Of a DNA stretch of 64,000 nt, positions 45,748-54,989 are shown in pieces. Origin of the DNA: an uncultured Rikenellaceae bacterium (GTDB lineage: Bacteria; Bacteroidota; Bacteroidia; Bacteroidales; Rikenellaceae); the NCBI GenBank assembly GCA_944325305.1, contig CALUZO010000012.1:17164-81163 (forward strand), in the 5' to 3' direction. A model generated the notes under the pieces. The model was not told where the DNA came from and ran no database searches. It worked only from the letters and a program-made list of their open reading frames with translations. The position numbers and the translations under genes were made by a program. Each line of letters begins with the position of its first letter. The first letter of the stretch is position 1.

Positions 45748-47061
45748 TCAAGACCCTATTGCATAATACTCGATACCTTCATTCTCCAATTCTTTACGGT
45801 CATATATGTTGCGTCCATCGAATATGACCGGTTTCTTCATCAGCCTTTTTATTAGAGTCCACGATGGTAATCTAAACTCTTTCCATTCTGTCAGAAGGAC
45901 CAGAGCATCGGCATCGTCCAGCGCTTCGTACTTATCCTTAACATATTCAGCCACGTCTCCATGCATATGTCTGAATTCATCCATCGCCACCGGATCATAC
46001 GCAGCAACCGAAGCCCCGGCCTCGTTCAGCAATTTAACCATAACTCCGGATGTAGCCTCACGGATATCGTCGGTTTCCGGCTTGAACGAGAGGCCCCACA
46101 CCGCTATTTTACGTCCTGTAAGGTCTCCGCCGAAATAGCTTGACAATTTACCGAAAAGAACCTTTTTTTGTTTTTCGTTCACGCTTTCAACAGCCTTGAG
46201 CACCTGCATCTCGTATCCGTACTCCTGAGCCGTTTTTATCAGAGCCTTGACGTCCTTCGGGAAACACGACCCACCATAACCAGCTCCCGGATAAAGGAAC
46301 TTAGTACCTATGCGCGTATCGCTTCCTATACCGCGTCGCACCATATTTACGTCGGCACCGACCAACTCACACAGGTTGGCTATGTCGTTTATGAAACTTA
46401 TTCGAGTCGCAAGCATCGAGTTGGCAGCGTATTTTGTCATCTCGGCCGAAGGAATATCCATAAACAGCACCCTAAAATTGTTCAGCAGGAAAGGCCTGTA
46501 AAGTTTTGTAAGAATATCTTTAGCCCTCTCGTTCTCGACACCTATCACTACACGGTCGGGGCTGAGGAAATCTTTGATGGCACTCCCCTCTTTCAGGAAT
46601 TCCGGATTCGAAGCCACATCGAACTCGACATTCTTTCCACGTTCTGCCAAACGTTGTTCGATCAGACTCTTAACCTTCTTAGCCGTTCCCACAGGGACCG
46701 TACTTTTGGTAACGATCAATTTATAAGATTCCATATTACGGCCCACTTCGTCGGCAACCTGAAGAACATATTTCAGATCGGCGCTTCCGTCTTCTCCGGG
46801 AGGGGTGCCCACGGCCGAAAATATCACTTCGGCATCGTCTATGACCTCTTTCAACGATGTAGCAAATGTCAGTCGACCGGCGGCGATGTTCTTTTCGAGC
46901 AGTTCGTCCAACCCGGGTTCGTATATAGGCGAGATGCCTTTACGCAATTTTTCGATCTTCTCTATATTCACATCGACGCACACGACATCTACACCCATCT
47001 CAGCAAAACACACTCCCGTAACCAGACCAACGTACCCTGTTCCTACGATAGCTATTTTCAT
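45748..47061 (-). CDS. ugd: UDP-glucose 6-dehydrogenase
   Basis: The 437-residue enzyme oxidises UDP-glucose to UDP-glucuronate, a precursor for surface polysaccharides. The N-terminal NAD domain is GTGYVGLVTGVCFA (8-20). The catalytic cysteine is C266 in GAGYGGSCFPKDV. VTKSTVPVGT and the C-terminal UDP-binding domain (WGLSFKPETDDIREA) are also present. It has its own promoter and is divergent from yqeY. UDP-mannuronate-type dehydrogenases are similar but lack this combination. Confidence 0.95.
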   Translation of the reverse strand: MKIAIVGTGYVGLVTGVCFAEMGVDVVCVDVNIEKIEKLRKGISPIYEPGLDELLEKNIAAGRLTFATSLKEVIDDAEVIFSAVGTPPGEDGSADLKYVLQVADEVGRNMESYKLIVTKSTVPVGTAKKVKSLIEQRLAERGKNVEFDVASNPEFLKEGSAIKDFLSPDRVVIGVENERAKDILTKLYRPFLLNNFRVLFMDIPSAEMTKYAANSMLATRISFINDIANLCELVGADVNMVRRGIGSDTRIGTKFLYPGAGYGGSCFPKDVKALIKTAQEYGYEMQVLKAVESVNEKQKKVLFGKLSSYFGGDLTGRKIAVWGLSFKPETDDIREATSGVMVKLLNEAGASVAAYDPVAMDEFRHMHGDVAEYVKDKYEALDDADALVLLTEWKEFRLPSWTLIKRLMKKPVIFDGRNIYDRKELENEGIEYYAIGS

Positions 47062-47096
47062 ATTCTGTCAGTAGTAATTACATTAATCAATATAGG

Positions 47097-47104
47097 CAAA
47101 GTTA
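47097..47104 (-). promoter_or_regulatory. Bacteroidetes -7 promoter box for ugd
   Basis: The minus strand reads TAACTTTG, 35 nt upstream of the ugd ATG. Confidence 0.6.
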
Positions 47105-47169
47105 ACTCTTTTTGCATAAAGAATCGTATCTTTACAGATGCATTTACTGACACATAAATCATATTGACA

Positions 47170-47619
47170 ATGGAACTGGAAAAAAAGATCAGCACCGGCA
47201 TAATGGAGGCGATGAAGGCCAAGGACGATGTTAAGAGAGATACGCTGCGCAACGTCAAGAAGATGATAATAGAGGCCAAAACCGCAGGCCCCAATATCGA
47301 CGAGCTTCCCGATGCCGAAGTACTCAAGATCATCACCAAACTGGCAAAACAAGGAACCGATTCGGCAGAAATATTTAAGCAGCAGGGGCGTAACGATCTT
47401 TATGAATATGAGATGGCACAAGTAGAGGTCTTAAAATCATACCTGCCTAAGCAATTGAATGATGCAGAACTGACAGAGGCTGTCAAGAGTATCATATCTT
47501 CGACAGGCGCGACCTCTATGAAAGATATGGGACGAGTAATGGGCATAGCGTCCAAACAGTTGGCCGGGCAGGCGGAAGGCAAAGCCATTTCGGCAAAAGT
47601 AAAAGAATTGCTATCATAA
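47170..47619 (+). CDS. GatB/YqeY domain-containing protein
   Basis: The 149-residue cytoplasmic protein is all-alpha, with an N-terminal four-helix part and a C-terminal YqeY domain (GRVMGIASKQLAGQAEGKAI) like that at the end of GatB and GlnRS. It may aid tRNA-dependent amidation, but the stand-alone family has no proven function. I use ATG 47170 (MELEKKISTG); a TTG two codons upstream is the alternative. TATCTTTA (47127-47134) is a near match to the -7 box. Confidence 0.9.
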   Translation: MELEKKISTGIMEAMKAKDDVKRDTLRNVKKMIIEAKTAGPNIDELPDAEVLKIITKLAKQGTDSAEIFKQQGRNDLYEYEMAQVEVLKSYLPKQLNDAELTEAVKSIISSTGATSMKDMGRVMGIASKQLAGQAEGKAISAKVKELLS

Positions 47620-47720
47620 TATATCGTTGGAGCAATCTCTCTCAGTCGCTTTTTGCAGTATAAAGAGAAAGCTCTGTAACAACATCCACCGAGAGAAACA
47701 TACTCCGATCACAACATATC

Positions 47721-47763
47721 AAAAAAAGTCATGGCGGGAAATTTTCCCGCCATGACTTTTTTT
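47721..47763. terminator. Bidirectional terminator between yqeY and uxaC
   Basis: The 21-nt arms 47721-47741 and 47743-47763 are perfect complements: A7, then GTCATGGCGGG, then AAA. Both strands therefore read as stem plus T7. It lies 20 nt beyond the uxaC stop. Confidence 0.93.
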
Positions 47764-47782
47764 ACTTAAAAATGCCTCCGAC

Positions 47783-49180
47783 TTAGAACTTAAAATATTC
47801 TTTGGCATTACGGTAGCATATGTCTTCCGTCATTTTACCGATAAATTCCATCTCTTCTTTAGGGAGCAAACCACGTTTGAGGTCGTTACCAAGTTCATTG
47901 CAAAGTATCCTGCGGAAATATTCGTGTCTTGGGAAAGAGAGGAAACTGCGCGAATCGGTCAACATTCCTACGAACCTGCTCAGCAAACCGCCGTGAGAGA
48001 GTATTTCGAGTTGTTGTCTCATGCCCTCCATCTGATCCAGGAACCACCATGCCGCACCGTACTGCATCTTTCCGGGAACCGACCCGTCGTTGAAGTTATA
48101 TGCCATCGACATCAAAACTTCGGAGTCTTTCGGGTTCAGGTTATAGAGTATCGTACGTGTCAGGCAGTTTTCCTCGTCCAGTTTGCCGAGTATGCGTGAA
48201 AGGCCGGCAGCAACCTTGTCATCAGCCATCGAGTCGCACCCTACGTCAGGGCCGAGTTTCTTGAACAACTTACGGTTGTTATTGCGGATAGCGCCTATGT
48301 GGAACTGCTGTGCCCAACCCATTTCGTTGTTCATCTTGGCGAGATGGAATATCATGCCGCTCTTGAATACGGCAGCTTCTTCCGACGTTACGCCATCTCC
48401 TTTCAATGCTTTGGCGAAGATTGATTCGAGTGCGCTTTCGGTAAAGTCTCTGTCCGGGAAATCGTTGAAACCGTGGTCTGCAGCCTTACATCCGTGGGCA
48501 GCGAAATACTCCTGACGTTTCGACAGAGCGGTCAGCAAATCGGCGAAACTCTTTATCTCCATACCGGCAGCTTCACCCAGACGACCTATATAAGCAACAT
48601 AATTAGCCTTGTCGTCGATAGCCATAACCTTGTCGGGCCTCCACGATGGGTTGACCTTTATTTCAAAACTTTTGTCGGCGGCGATAGCTTTATGCCAGCG
48701 CAAGTCGTCGATCGGGTCATCGGTCGTGCACAGAACCTCTACATTCATCATACGCAACAGACCTCGCACCGAGAACTCTTTTTGTTTCAATATGGCGTTA
48801 CACTGATCGTAGATTCTTTTGGCACTTGCCGGATTGAGCACCTCCGAGATGCCGAAATAACGTACCAACTCGAGATGTGTCCAGTGGTACAATGGGTTAC
48901 GCATGGCATGTTGGAGAGTGTCGGCCCATTTCTGGAACTTGCCGAAACTGTCGCCGTCACCGGTAACGAAACGTTCTTCCACTCCGTTGGCACGCATAGC
49001 CCGCCATTTGTAGTGGTCGCCGCCCAACCAGACTTCCGAAATATCCTCGAACTGATAGTCTTCCGCTATCATCTGAGGATTGAGGTGGTTGTGATAATCT
49101 ATGATTGGCTGCGAAGCTGCATGTTTATCATACAGCTCTTGTGCGTAATCGGATTCGAGCAAAAAATCTTTTCCTATCAT
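47783..49180 (-). CDS. uxaC: Glucuronate (uronate) isomerase
   Basis: The 465-residue amidohydrolase-fold enzyme isomerises D-glucuronate to D-fructuronate and D-galacturonate to D-tagaturonate. Metal-binding H30 and H32 are in DYHNHLNP. LCTTDDPIDDLRWH and FVGMLTDSRSFLSFPRHEYFRR hold further active-site residues. I choose ATG 49180 (MIGKDFLLES); eight upstream codons from 49204 (MRPPWGIN) are non-homologous. It is the last gene of exuT-uxuB-uxuA-uxaC, separated from uxuA by 85 nt containing a hairpin. Confidence 0.95.
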   Translation of the reverse strand: MIGKDFLLESDYAQELYDKHAASQPIIDYHNHLNPQMIAEDYQFEDISEVWLGGDHYKWRAMRANGVEERFVTGDGDSFGKFQKWADTLQHAMRNPLYHWTHLELVRYFGISEVLNPASAKRIYDQCNAILKQKEFSVRGLLRMMNVEVLCTTDDPIDDLRWHKAIAADKSFEIKVNPSWRPDKVMAIDDKANYVAYIGRLGEAAGMEIKSFADLLTALSKRQEYFAAHGCKAADHGFNDFPDRDFTESALESIFAKALKGDGVTSEEAAVFKSGMIFHLAKMNNEMGWAQQFHIGAIRNNNRKLFKKLGPDVGCDSMADDKVAAGLSRILGKLDEENCLTRTILYNLNPKDSEVLMSMAYNFNDGSVPGKMQYGAAWWFLDQMEGMRQQLEILSHGGLLSRFVGMLTDSRSFLSFPRHEYFRRILCNELGNDLKRGLLPKEEMEFIGKMTEDICYRNAKEYFKF

Positions 49181-49229
49181 ATTTATTCCCCAGGGGGGCC
49201 TCATATTTAATTAATCTGGTGTTATACCG

Positions 49230-49260
49230 AGAGACGAGTATCTTGTCGGTACTCGTCTCT
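49230..49260 (-). other. Hairpin between uxuA and uxaC
   Basis: An 11-bp stem pairs AGAGACGAGTA (49230-49240) with TACTCGTCTCT (49250-49260) around a 9-nt loop. No T tract follows on the minus strand, so it is better read as an mRNA-stability or processing element within the operon than as a full terminator. Confidence 0.65.
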
Positions 49261-49265
49261 TGGGC

Positions 49266-50447
49266 TTATTTGCGGTATTCCTGTCTTGATTTCGCGATTC
49301 CGAGTTCCAGTCCGCGAAGTTCGGCCAGTCCGCGAAGACGGCCTATACCGGAATAACCCGGATTGGTCTTTTTTCTCAGGTCGTCGAGCATCTGGTGTCC
49401 GTGGTCAGGACGGTATGGTATCGAGACTTTGCGGCGTTCCATAACTTCGAGGAAGGCTTTCATAACGCCATACATATCCACGTCGCCTTCGAGATGGTTG
49501 GCTTCGTAGAAGTTGCCTTCGGCGTCGCGCTGTGTGGAACGGAAATGAGCGAAGTTGACCCTGTCTCCAAGTCTGCACATCATTCCGGGAAGGTCGTTGT
49601 CTGCACGCACGCCGAAAGAGCCGGTGCAAAGGCACAATCCGTTAGATGGGTTAGGTACGGCAGCCACCAGTTTCTTGAAATCCTCTTCAGTACTGAGGAT
49701 ACGCGGCAAACCGAGGATAGCATAAGGAGGGTCATCGGCATGGATGGCCAGTTTGATGCCAACTTCGTCTGCGACGGGAGTGATCTCTTTGAGGAACTCT
49801 ATGAGGTTGCTGCGGAGTTTCTCTTCGTCGATATCCTTATAGCGGTCGAGCTGAGCCTGGAACTCTTCCAGCGTGAAACTCTCTTCCGCGCCGGGAAGGC
49901 CAGCGATCATATTCCTTATAAGGGTATTTTTATCCTCTTCCGTCATCTGTTCGAGACGCTTGCGAGCGATCTCCTTTTCCTTGTCGGAGTATTCTTTTTC
50001 AGCACCGGGGCGTTTCAACAGATAGAGGTCGAAGGCCATGAAGGCTGCGCGTTCGAAACGAAGCGCCTTCGAGCCGTCGGGCATCGTGTAAGCGAGGTCG
50101 GTACGGGTCCAGTCGAGAACCGGCATGAAATTATACGTAACCACCATAACGCCGCACTCGGCAAGGTTACGCAGACTCTGCTTGTAATTTTCGATATATT
50201 GTTGGAAATTGCCTTCACGAGTCTTGACGTGTTCGTGTACCGGCACACTTTCGACTACCGTCCATTTCAAACCGGCATCTTCGATGATCTTGATACGTTT
50301 TTTGATCTCGTCCACGGTCCATACTTCCCCGTTCGGGATGTGATGGAGCGCGGTCACGATACCGGTAGCGCCAGCCTGGCGGATATCGGCCAGAGATACG
50401 GGGTCATTCGGCCCGTACCAGCGCCATGTCTGTTCTCCTAAATACAT
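49266..50447 (-). CDS. uxuA: Mannonate dehydratase
   Basis: The 393-residue TIM-barrel enzyme converts D-mannonate to 2-keto-3-deoxygluconate. Metal and substrate residues show in [28 protein letters not shown] and [10 protein letters not shown], all conserved in UxuA. The length matches E. coli UxuA (394). It sits between uxuB and uxaC on the same strand, flanked on both sides by intergenic hairpins. Confidence 0.97.
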   Translation of the reverse strand: MYLGEQTWRWYGPNDPVSLADIRQAGATGIVTALHHIPNGEVWTVDEIKKRIKIIEDAGLKWTVVESVPVHEHVKTREGNFQQYIENYKQSLRNLAECGVMVVTYNFMPVLDWTRTDLAYTMPDGSKALRFERAAFMAFDLYLLKRPGAEKEYSDKEKEIARKRLEQMTEEDKNTLIRNMIAGLPGAEESFTLEEFQAQLDRYKDIDEEKLRSNLIEFLKEITPVADEVGIKLAIHADDPPYAILGLPRILSTEEDFKKLVAAVPNPSNGLCLCTGSFGVRADNDLPGMMCRLGDRVNFAHFRSTQRDAEGNFYEANHLEGDVDMYGVMKAFLEVMERRKVSIPYRPDHGHQMLDDLRKKTNPGYSGIGRLRGLAELRGLELGIAKSRQEYRK

Positions 50448-50491
50448 ATTTTTCGGTTAGTTAGGTTCAATTTAATTTCTACATAGGGAGG

Positions 50492-50541
50492 AGAGCAATT
50501 CCCCCCTGCGGATAAATGCAGGGAGGGGGTGATACTGCTCT
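50492..50541 (-). other. Extended hairpin between uxuB and uxuA
   Basis: The outer arms AGAGCA (50492-50497) and TGCTCT (50536-50541) enclose an inner GC-rich helix, CCCTGC (50504-50509) with GCAGGG (50518-50523), extended by C/G runs. It is a structured intercistronic element of about 50 nt with no T tract after it on the minus strand. Confidence 0.6.
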
Positions 50542-50559
50542 GTTCGTATGCCAAAAGGC

Positions 50560-51375
50560 TTAGATCGAGAATGCGTCGAAACCGCCGTCGATTACGAGTA
50601 CCGTACCCGAAACGAATTTCGATGCATCACTCACGAGGTAATGCAGCGACCCGAGGAGTTCATCTGCTTCTCCAAAACGTTTGTACGGAGTATGTGCAAG
50701 TATAGTTTTGGCCCTATCCGAGTAGCTTCCGTCGGGATTTGTCATCAGCGTACGGTTCTGTTCGGTAATGAAGAAGCCCGGAGCCATTGCGTTCACGCGG
50801 AAATTGTTGCCGAACTTGATAGCCAATTCGCCAGCCATATATTTCGTGAAGTTGGTAACGGCAGCTTTAGCGGCGCTGTAACCCACAACGCGTGTCAGAG
50901 GACGAAGTGCCGATTCCGACGACATGTTGACGATAGAACCGCCGCCATTCTTGATCATGGCCTTCACAAACACGAGTGTAGGAATAACGGTACCGAAAAG
51001 ATTGAGGTCGACCACTTTACGGAAGTCTTCGAGAGCGATGTCGAGAATCGTCTTGTCGGGCGGAACGGTAGCGCCACCCATATTGCCACCGGCAGCGTTA
51101 ACGAGTATGTCTATTTTGCCGTATGCGTCGAGTATATCCTTGCAGTTCTGTTCGAGGACCTCACGGTTCATCACATCGGTATAAAGGAACATGGCTTCGT
51201 TGCCGGCAGCCTTGATTTCTGCGGCCAATGCCTTACCTTTAGCTTCATCGCGATCGAGGATTGCGACTTTGACACCCTGTTCTGCCAGGTATTTTGCCAT
51301 AGATGTTCCCAATACGCCGGCGCCGCCAGTAATAATTGCGACTTTCCCGTTTACATCAAATAAATTTTTCATCAC
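50560..51375 (-). CDS. uxuB: SDR-family D-fructuronate/D-mannonate oxidoreductase
   Basis: The 271-residue short-chain dehydrogenase has the cofactor loop TGGAGVLG, VNAAGGNMGG, the catalytic Ser in NMSSESA and YSAAK (Tyr-x3-Lys), and ends in VIDGGFDAFSI. It is unrelated to the long-chain PF01232 UxuB of E. coli. B. subtilis uses an SDR-type UxuB, and the position between exuT and uxuA fits reduction of fructuronate to mannonate. The function therefore rests on family plus context. An alternative start is M2 at 51372. exuT lies 16 nt upstream. Confidence 0.88.
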   Translation of the reverse strand: MMKNLFDVNGKVAIITGGAGVLGTSMAKYLAEQGVKVAILDRDEAKGKALAAEIKAAGNEAMFLYTDVMNREVLEQNCKDILDAYGKIDILVNAAGGNMGGATVPPDKTILDIALEDFRKVVDLNLFGTVIPTLVFVKAMIKNGGGSIVNMSSESALRPLTRVVGYSAAKAAVTNFTKYMAGELAIKFGNNFRVNAMAPGFFITEQNRTLMTNPDGSYSDRAKTILAHTPYKRFGEADELLGSLHYLVSDASKFVSGTVLVIDGGFDAFSI

Positions 51376-51391
51376 TTATATATGGTTTAAA

Positions 51392-52867
51392 TTATTTAAC
51401 TTCAATGACTTTATACTTGGGCACGAGTGATTTCATGATGATCCATCCCAGCAGGTAAACTACCGAGCAGATGCAGAATATCACGAAATAACCCGAATCT
51501 ATACCCTCGAAGCCCATGAATTTCATGTTGGTTTCCGTAGCGTAGTCGAACAATACGCCCGAAGACATGTTGATAATGAAAGAGGCCAATGCGCCTGCAG
51601 CACCGCCGATACCGGTAACCGTACCGACTGCCGATTTTGGGAACATATCGCCCACGGTAGTGAAGATATTTGCCGACCATGCCTGATGCGCCGCACCTGC
51701 GATACCGATAATGATCACCGGGAACCAGTAAGAATATGCGCCCAGAGGTTGTGCGAACATTGCAAGCAGCGGGAAGAAGGCGAAGATAAGCATGGCTCTC
51801 ATACGGCCTGCGTATGGGTTCATGCCTTTCTTGGTAATGAAATACGAAGGAAGCCAGCCGCCAACGATAGCCAACAAGGTAATCATATAGAGAACGAAGA
51901 GCGGGAATGCAACCTGGGTTGAGGTCATGTTGTATACCGACTGCAGATAAGCTGGAGCCCAGAAGAGGTAGAACCACCACACTCCATCGGTCATGAATTT
52001 ACCGATAGTGAAAGCCCAGGTCTGTTTGAACTTGAAGCATTGCAGGAACGAGAGTTTCTTCTCTTTTCCTTTATCTGCATCGCCTTTTTCCACTTCCTGT
52101 TCATGTTGTTTGTCGAGAATAGCGTCCTGAGTTATATATTCGAGCTCGGCTTTGTTAACCTTCGGGTTATTTTCCGGCTTTTTGTAGATGAATTCCCAGA
52201 ATCCCATCCATACGAAACCGAGGGCTCCTATAATTATAAAGGTCATTTCCCAACCATATGCCTGAGCTATGAAAGGAATGGTGAGAGGAGCCGCCAGAGC
52301 ACCTACGGTAGAACCCGCATTAAATATACTGGTTGCGAATGCCCTGTCCTTTTTAGGGAAGTACTCAGCCGTAGCCTTGATTGCGGCCGGGAAGCTGCCG
52401 CCCTCACCAAGAGCCAAAACCAAACGTGCTATAATAAAGAGTACAACACTGACATTGATCACTTTAGACACATCCGAAACTGTTGCAAGCACTTCTTTTG
52501 CACCTTCGAAGCCAACGAACCAGGTACCTGCAGCGATACCTGAGGTTGCTATACCGCAGAATGCGTGCAAGCAGGCACCCAGCGACCATACCCCTATGGC
52601 CCACATATAACCTTTTTTGGTTCCCATCCAGTCTATGAACCTACCTGCAAAAAGCATGCTGGCTGCATAGAAAAGCGAGAATAGTGCGGCGATAAGTCCG
52701 TAATGTGTATTGGTCCAGTGGAATTCCGGAGCTATGAATTCCTGCCAAGTAAGAGATAGTACCTGACGATCGAGATAGTTGACCGTCAATGCGAAAAACA
52801 ACAAAGTACAGACAACCCAACGAACATTGGACATCCGTGTCTTTGGTTGAGCTAAATTGTTCATCAA
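51392..52867 (-). CDS. exuT: Hexuronate MFS transporter (ExuT-like)
   Basis: The 491-residue inner-membrane permease of the major facilitator superfamily, ACS/ExuT type, has 12 TM segments. It begins with WVVCTLLFFALTVNYLDRQVLS, a typical NYLDR hexuronate-family motif, and has LALGEGGSFPAAIKATAEYFP in TM4. The cytoplasmic mid-loop is charged (QEVEKGDADKGKEKK). It imports glucuronate or galacturonate with protons. It is first in the uxu operon. I find no exact TAnnTTTG box in the 170 nt upstream. Confidence 0.93.
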   Translation of the reverse strand: MMNNLAQPKTRMSNVRWVVCTLLFFALTVNYLDRQVLSLTWQEFIAPEFHWTNTHYGLIAALFSLFYAASMLFAGRFIDWMGTKKGYMWAIGVWSLGACLHAFCGIATSGIAAGTWFVGFEGAKEVLATVSDVSKVINVSVVLFIIARLVLALGEGGSFPAAIKATAEYFPKKDRAFATSIFNAGSTVGALAAPLTIPFIAQAYGWEMTFIIIGALGFVWMGFWEFIYKKPENNPKVNKAELEYITQDAILDKQHEQEVEKGDADKGKEKKLSFLQCFKFKQTWAFTIGKFMTDGVWWFYLFWAPAYLQSVYNMTSTQVAFPLFVLYMITLLAIVGGWLPSYFITKKGMNPYAGRMRAMLIFAFFPLLAMFAQPLGAYSYWFPVIIIGIAGAAHQAWSANIFTTVGDMFPKSAVGTVTGIGGAAGALASFIINMSSGVLFDYATETNMKFMGFEGIDSGYFVIFCICSVVYLLGWIIMKSLVPKYKVIEVK

Positions 52868-53035
52868 TGATTAAGTTAGTGGTTAGTTAAATTTGATTAT
52901 TAGTTGCTTGTATCTATTTTTTCAAAAAATTTGATGCAATATATAAAAAAATGACGACAAGTCATAGAGGCCAGTCACCGATTTTAACAAAAAAACACGA
53001 TTTTAACACCTGTCGGTTTTTTTATACTATATACA

Positions 53036-53078
53036 ACAAAAATCGGCGGCGATAAAGGATCCTTTATCGCCGCCGATT
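53036..53078 (-). terminator. Perfect palindromic terminator after kdgA
   Basis: A 38-nt perfect palindrome (arms 53041-53059 and 53060-53078) has half-site AATCGGCGGCGATAAAGGA. Read on the minus strand it ends in TTTTTG. It separates kdgK-kdgA from exuT and lies 20 nt beyond the kdgA stop. Confidence 0.93.
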
Positions 53079-53097
53079 AGAATATAAATACACGGTA

Positions 53098-53769
53098 CTA
53101 TTTGCGATATTTTGCAATGACAGCCAGTGCTTCTTCACAGAGTTTTGTGATAGACTCCCAATTACCGGCTGCGATAACTTCCTTAGGGAAAAGTTTCGAG
53201 CCCATACCTACTGCCGTAACGCCGGCCTTGACCCAACCGGAGAGGTTTTCTTCGGTAGGTTCGACTGCGCCGGTAACCATAATCATGCTCCAAGGCATGG
53301 GGGCCAACACGTTCTTTACGAACGACGGTCCGCCTACGTTGCCTGCCGGGAACACCTTGCACAAGTCGCAACCTGCTTCCTGAGCAAAACCGATTTCAGA
53401 CACCGAACCGCAACCGGGCATATAGGCAATCAATCTGCGGTTGCATACTTTAGCCACATCGGGGTTAAAGAGAGGGCCCACGATGAAATTAGCTCCGAGC
53501 TGGATATACAGCGAAGCGGTACCGGCATCTACAACGGTTCCTGCGCCGAGTATCATTTCGGGGCATTCCTTAGCTGCGAATTTCACCAGTTCGGCAAAAA
53601 CCTCATGCGCGAAATCGCCGCGGTTTGTGAATTCAAAAGCTCTAACGCCGCCATCGTAGCAGGCCTTAACTACTTTTTTGGTTATCTCGATATCCTTATT
53701 GTAAAACACAGGAACCATACCCGTAGCGGCTACGGCATTGAGAACCTGCAATTTTGAAAACTTTGCCAT
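53098..53769 (-). CDS. kdgA: 2-keto-3-deoxy-6-phosphogluconate aldolase
   Basis: The 223-residue trimeric class I aldolase cleaves KDPG to pyruvate and glyceraldehyde 3-phosphate. The Schiff-base lysine is K138 in CKVFPAG, and the general acid/base glutamate is E46 in [15 protein letters not shown] and the phosphate-binding GAVEPTEEN are also present. It lies 31 nt after kdgK, with which it forms a two-gene unit ended by the palindrome. Confidence 0.95.
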   Translation of the reverse strand: MAKFSKLQVLNAVAATGMVPVFYNKDIEITKKVVKACYDGGVRAFEFTNRGDFAHEVFAELVKFAAKECPEMILGAGTVVDAGTASLYIQLGANFIVGPLFNPDVAKVCNRRLIAYMPGCGSVSEIGFAQEAGCDLCKVFPAGNVGGPSFVKNVLAPMPWSMIMVTGAVEPTEENLSGWVKAGVTAVGMGSKLFPKEVIAAGNWESITKLCEEALAVIAKYRK

Positions 53770-53800
53770 TGTGTATGATTCTTAATTTCAGTCAATATTG

Positions 53801-54844
53801 TTAACGTGATACCCTGCCCGAAGCGTCGCCGCCCATCAGTTTTTCCACTTCGCTGACGGTAACCAGGTTGAAATCTCCGTAAATGGTATGTTTGAGGCAT
53901 GAAGCCGCAACAGCGAAGTTGAGAGCCTTCTGGTCGTCATCGGTGTAGGTCAACAGTCCATACAGGAGTCCGCCCATGAACGAGTCGCCGCCGCCTACAC
54001 GGTCTACTATATGTGTAATGTCGTAACGCGGAGATTCGAAGAGTTGCTTTCCGTTGTAAAGAACCCCGCCCCACGTGTTGTGGTTGGCGTTGATCGAGCC
54101 GCGGAGGGTAATAATAACCTTCTTCGCATTCGGGAAACGCTCCATGAGTTGTTCGCAAACCGACTGGAATGCTTTGGCTTCAACTTTGCCTTCGGTAGCC
54201 GTCACATCGAAACCCTTGGGTTTGATGCCGAATACCATTTCAGCATCCTCTTCGTTGCCGAGTATGACGTCACAGCCCTCTACAAGCGCAGGCATGACTT
54301 CCGAGGCCTTTTTACCATATTTCCACAGATTCTTGCGGTAGTTGAGGTCGCACGAAACCTTCACGCCCATCTTGCGGGCCACTTTGATAGCCTCGAGACA
54401 AACATCGGCCGCGCCCTGCGAAATAGCCGGCGTGATGCCTGTCCAGTGGAAAAAACTGGCACCCTGAAAGACCTCTTCCCAATTCACCATCCCGGGTTTG
54501 ATATCCGATATCGAGGAATGGGCACGGTCGTAAACCACCTTACTGGCGCGTGCTACGGCTCCAGTTTCGAGGAAATAGATACCGAGACGCTCGCCACCAT
54601 ATATGATATCAGAGGTATCAACCCCATACCTTTTGAGGTCCATGACACATGAACGCGCGATGTCATTCTCCGGGAGCCTCGTTACGAACGAGACCGGAAT
54701 ACCGTAATTTGCCAGCGATACCGCTACGTTGGCTTCGCCGCCGCCGAAAGTAGCCGTAAATTCCTTAGCCTGGCTGAAACGCAAATAACCGGGGGTCGCG
54801 AGACGCAACATAATCTCCCCGAAGGTAACAACTTTATTCTTCAT
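53801..54844 (-). CDS. kdgK: 2-keto-3-deoxygluconate kinase (PfkB family)
   Basis: The 347-residue ribokinase-fold sugar kinase has the N-terminal FGEIMLRL and the substrate loop GGGEANVAVSLANYG. The C-terminal PfkB signature with the catalytic Asp is RVGGGDSFMGGLLYGL. It phosphorylates KDG to KDPG for the aldolase next to it. Its promoter box is about 135 nt upstream, leaving a rather long leader. Confidence 0.94.
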   Translation of the reverse strand: MKNKVVTFGEIMLRLATPGYLRFSQAKEFTATFGGGEANVAVSLANYGIPVSFVTRLPENDIARSCVMDLKRYGVDTSDIIYGGERLGIYFLETGAVARASKVVYDRAHSSISDIKPGMVNWEEVFQGASFFHWTGITPAISQGAADVCLEAIKVARKMGVKVSCDLNYRKNLWKYGKKASEVMPALVEGCDVILGNEEDAEMVFGIKPKGFDVTATEGKVEAKAFQSVCEQLMERFPNAKKVIITLRGSINANHNTWGGVLYNGKQLFESPRYDITHIVDRVGGGDSFMGGLLYGLLTYTDDDQKALNFAVAASCLKHTIYGDFNLVTVSEVEKLMGGDASGRVSR

Positions 54845-54978
54845 CTTATCCTGTAATGGTTTTTAAGTTCGTACGATTCAAAATCCGAATGAAATCCCCG
54901 TCGACATGCGGAAAGCGGACCTCTCTTTCTCGCAATCATGACATCGTATTTTAGTTATCTTTCGAAAAATAGGTGTGC

Positions 54979-54986
54979 CAAAGATA
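54979..54986 (-). promoter_or_regulatory. Bacteroidetes -7 promoter box for kdgK-kdgA
   Basis: The minus strand reads TATCTTTG. The transcript would start near 54972 with a leader of about 125 nt, long for this genome, in which control could act. Confidence 0.55.
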
Positions 54987-54989
54987 ACA

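Noticed and set aside
45308..45766. Open frame of 152 codons over the tRNA-Gln region
   Set aside because: It includes the tRNA and its terminator on the opposite strand, with no homology or promoter.
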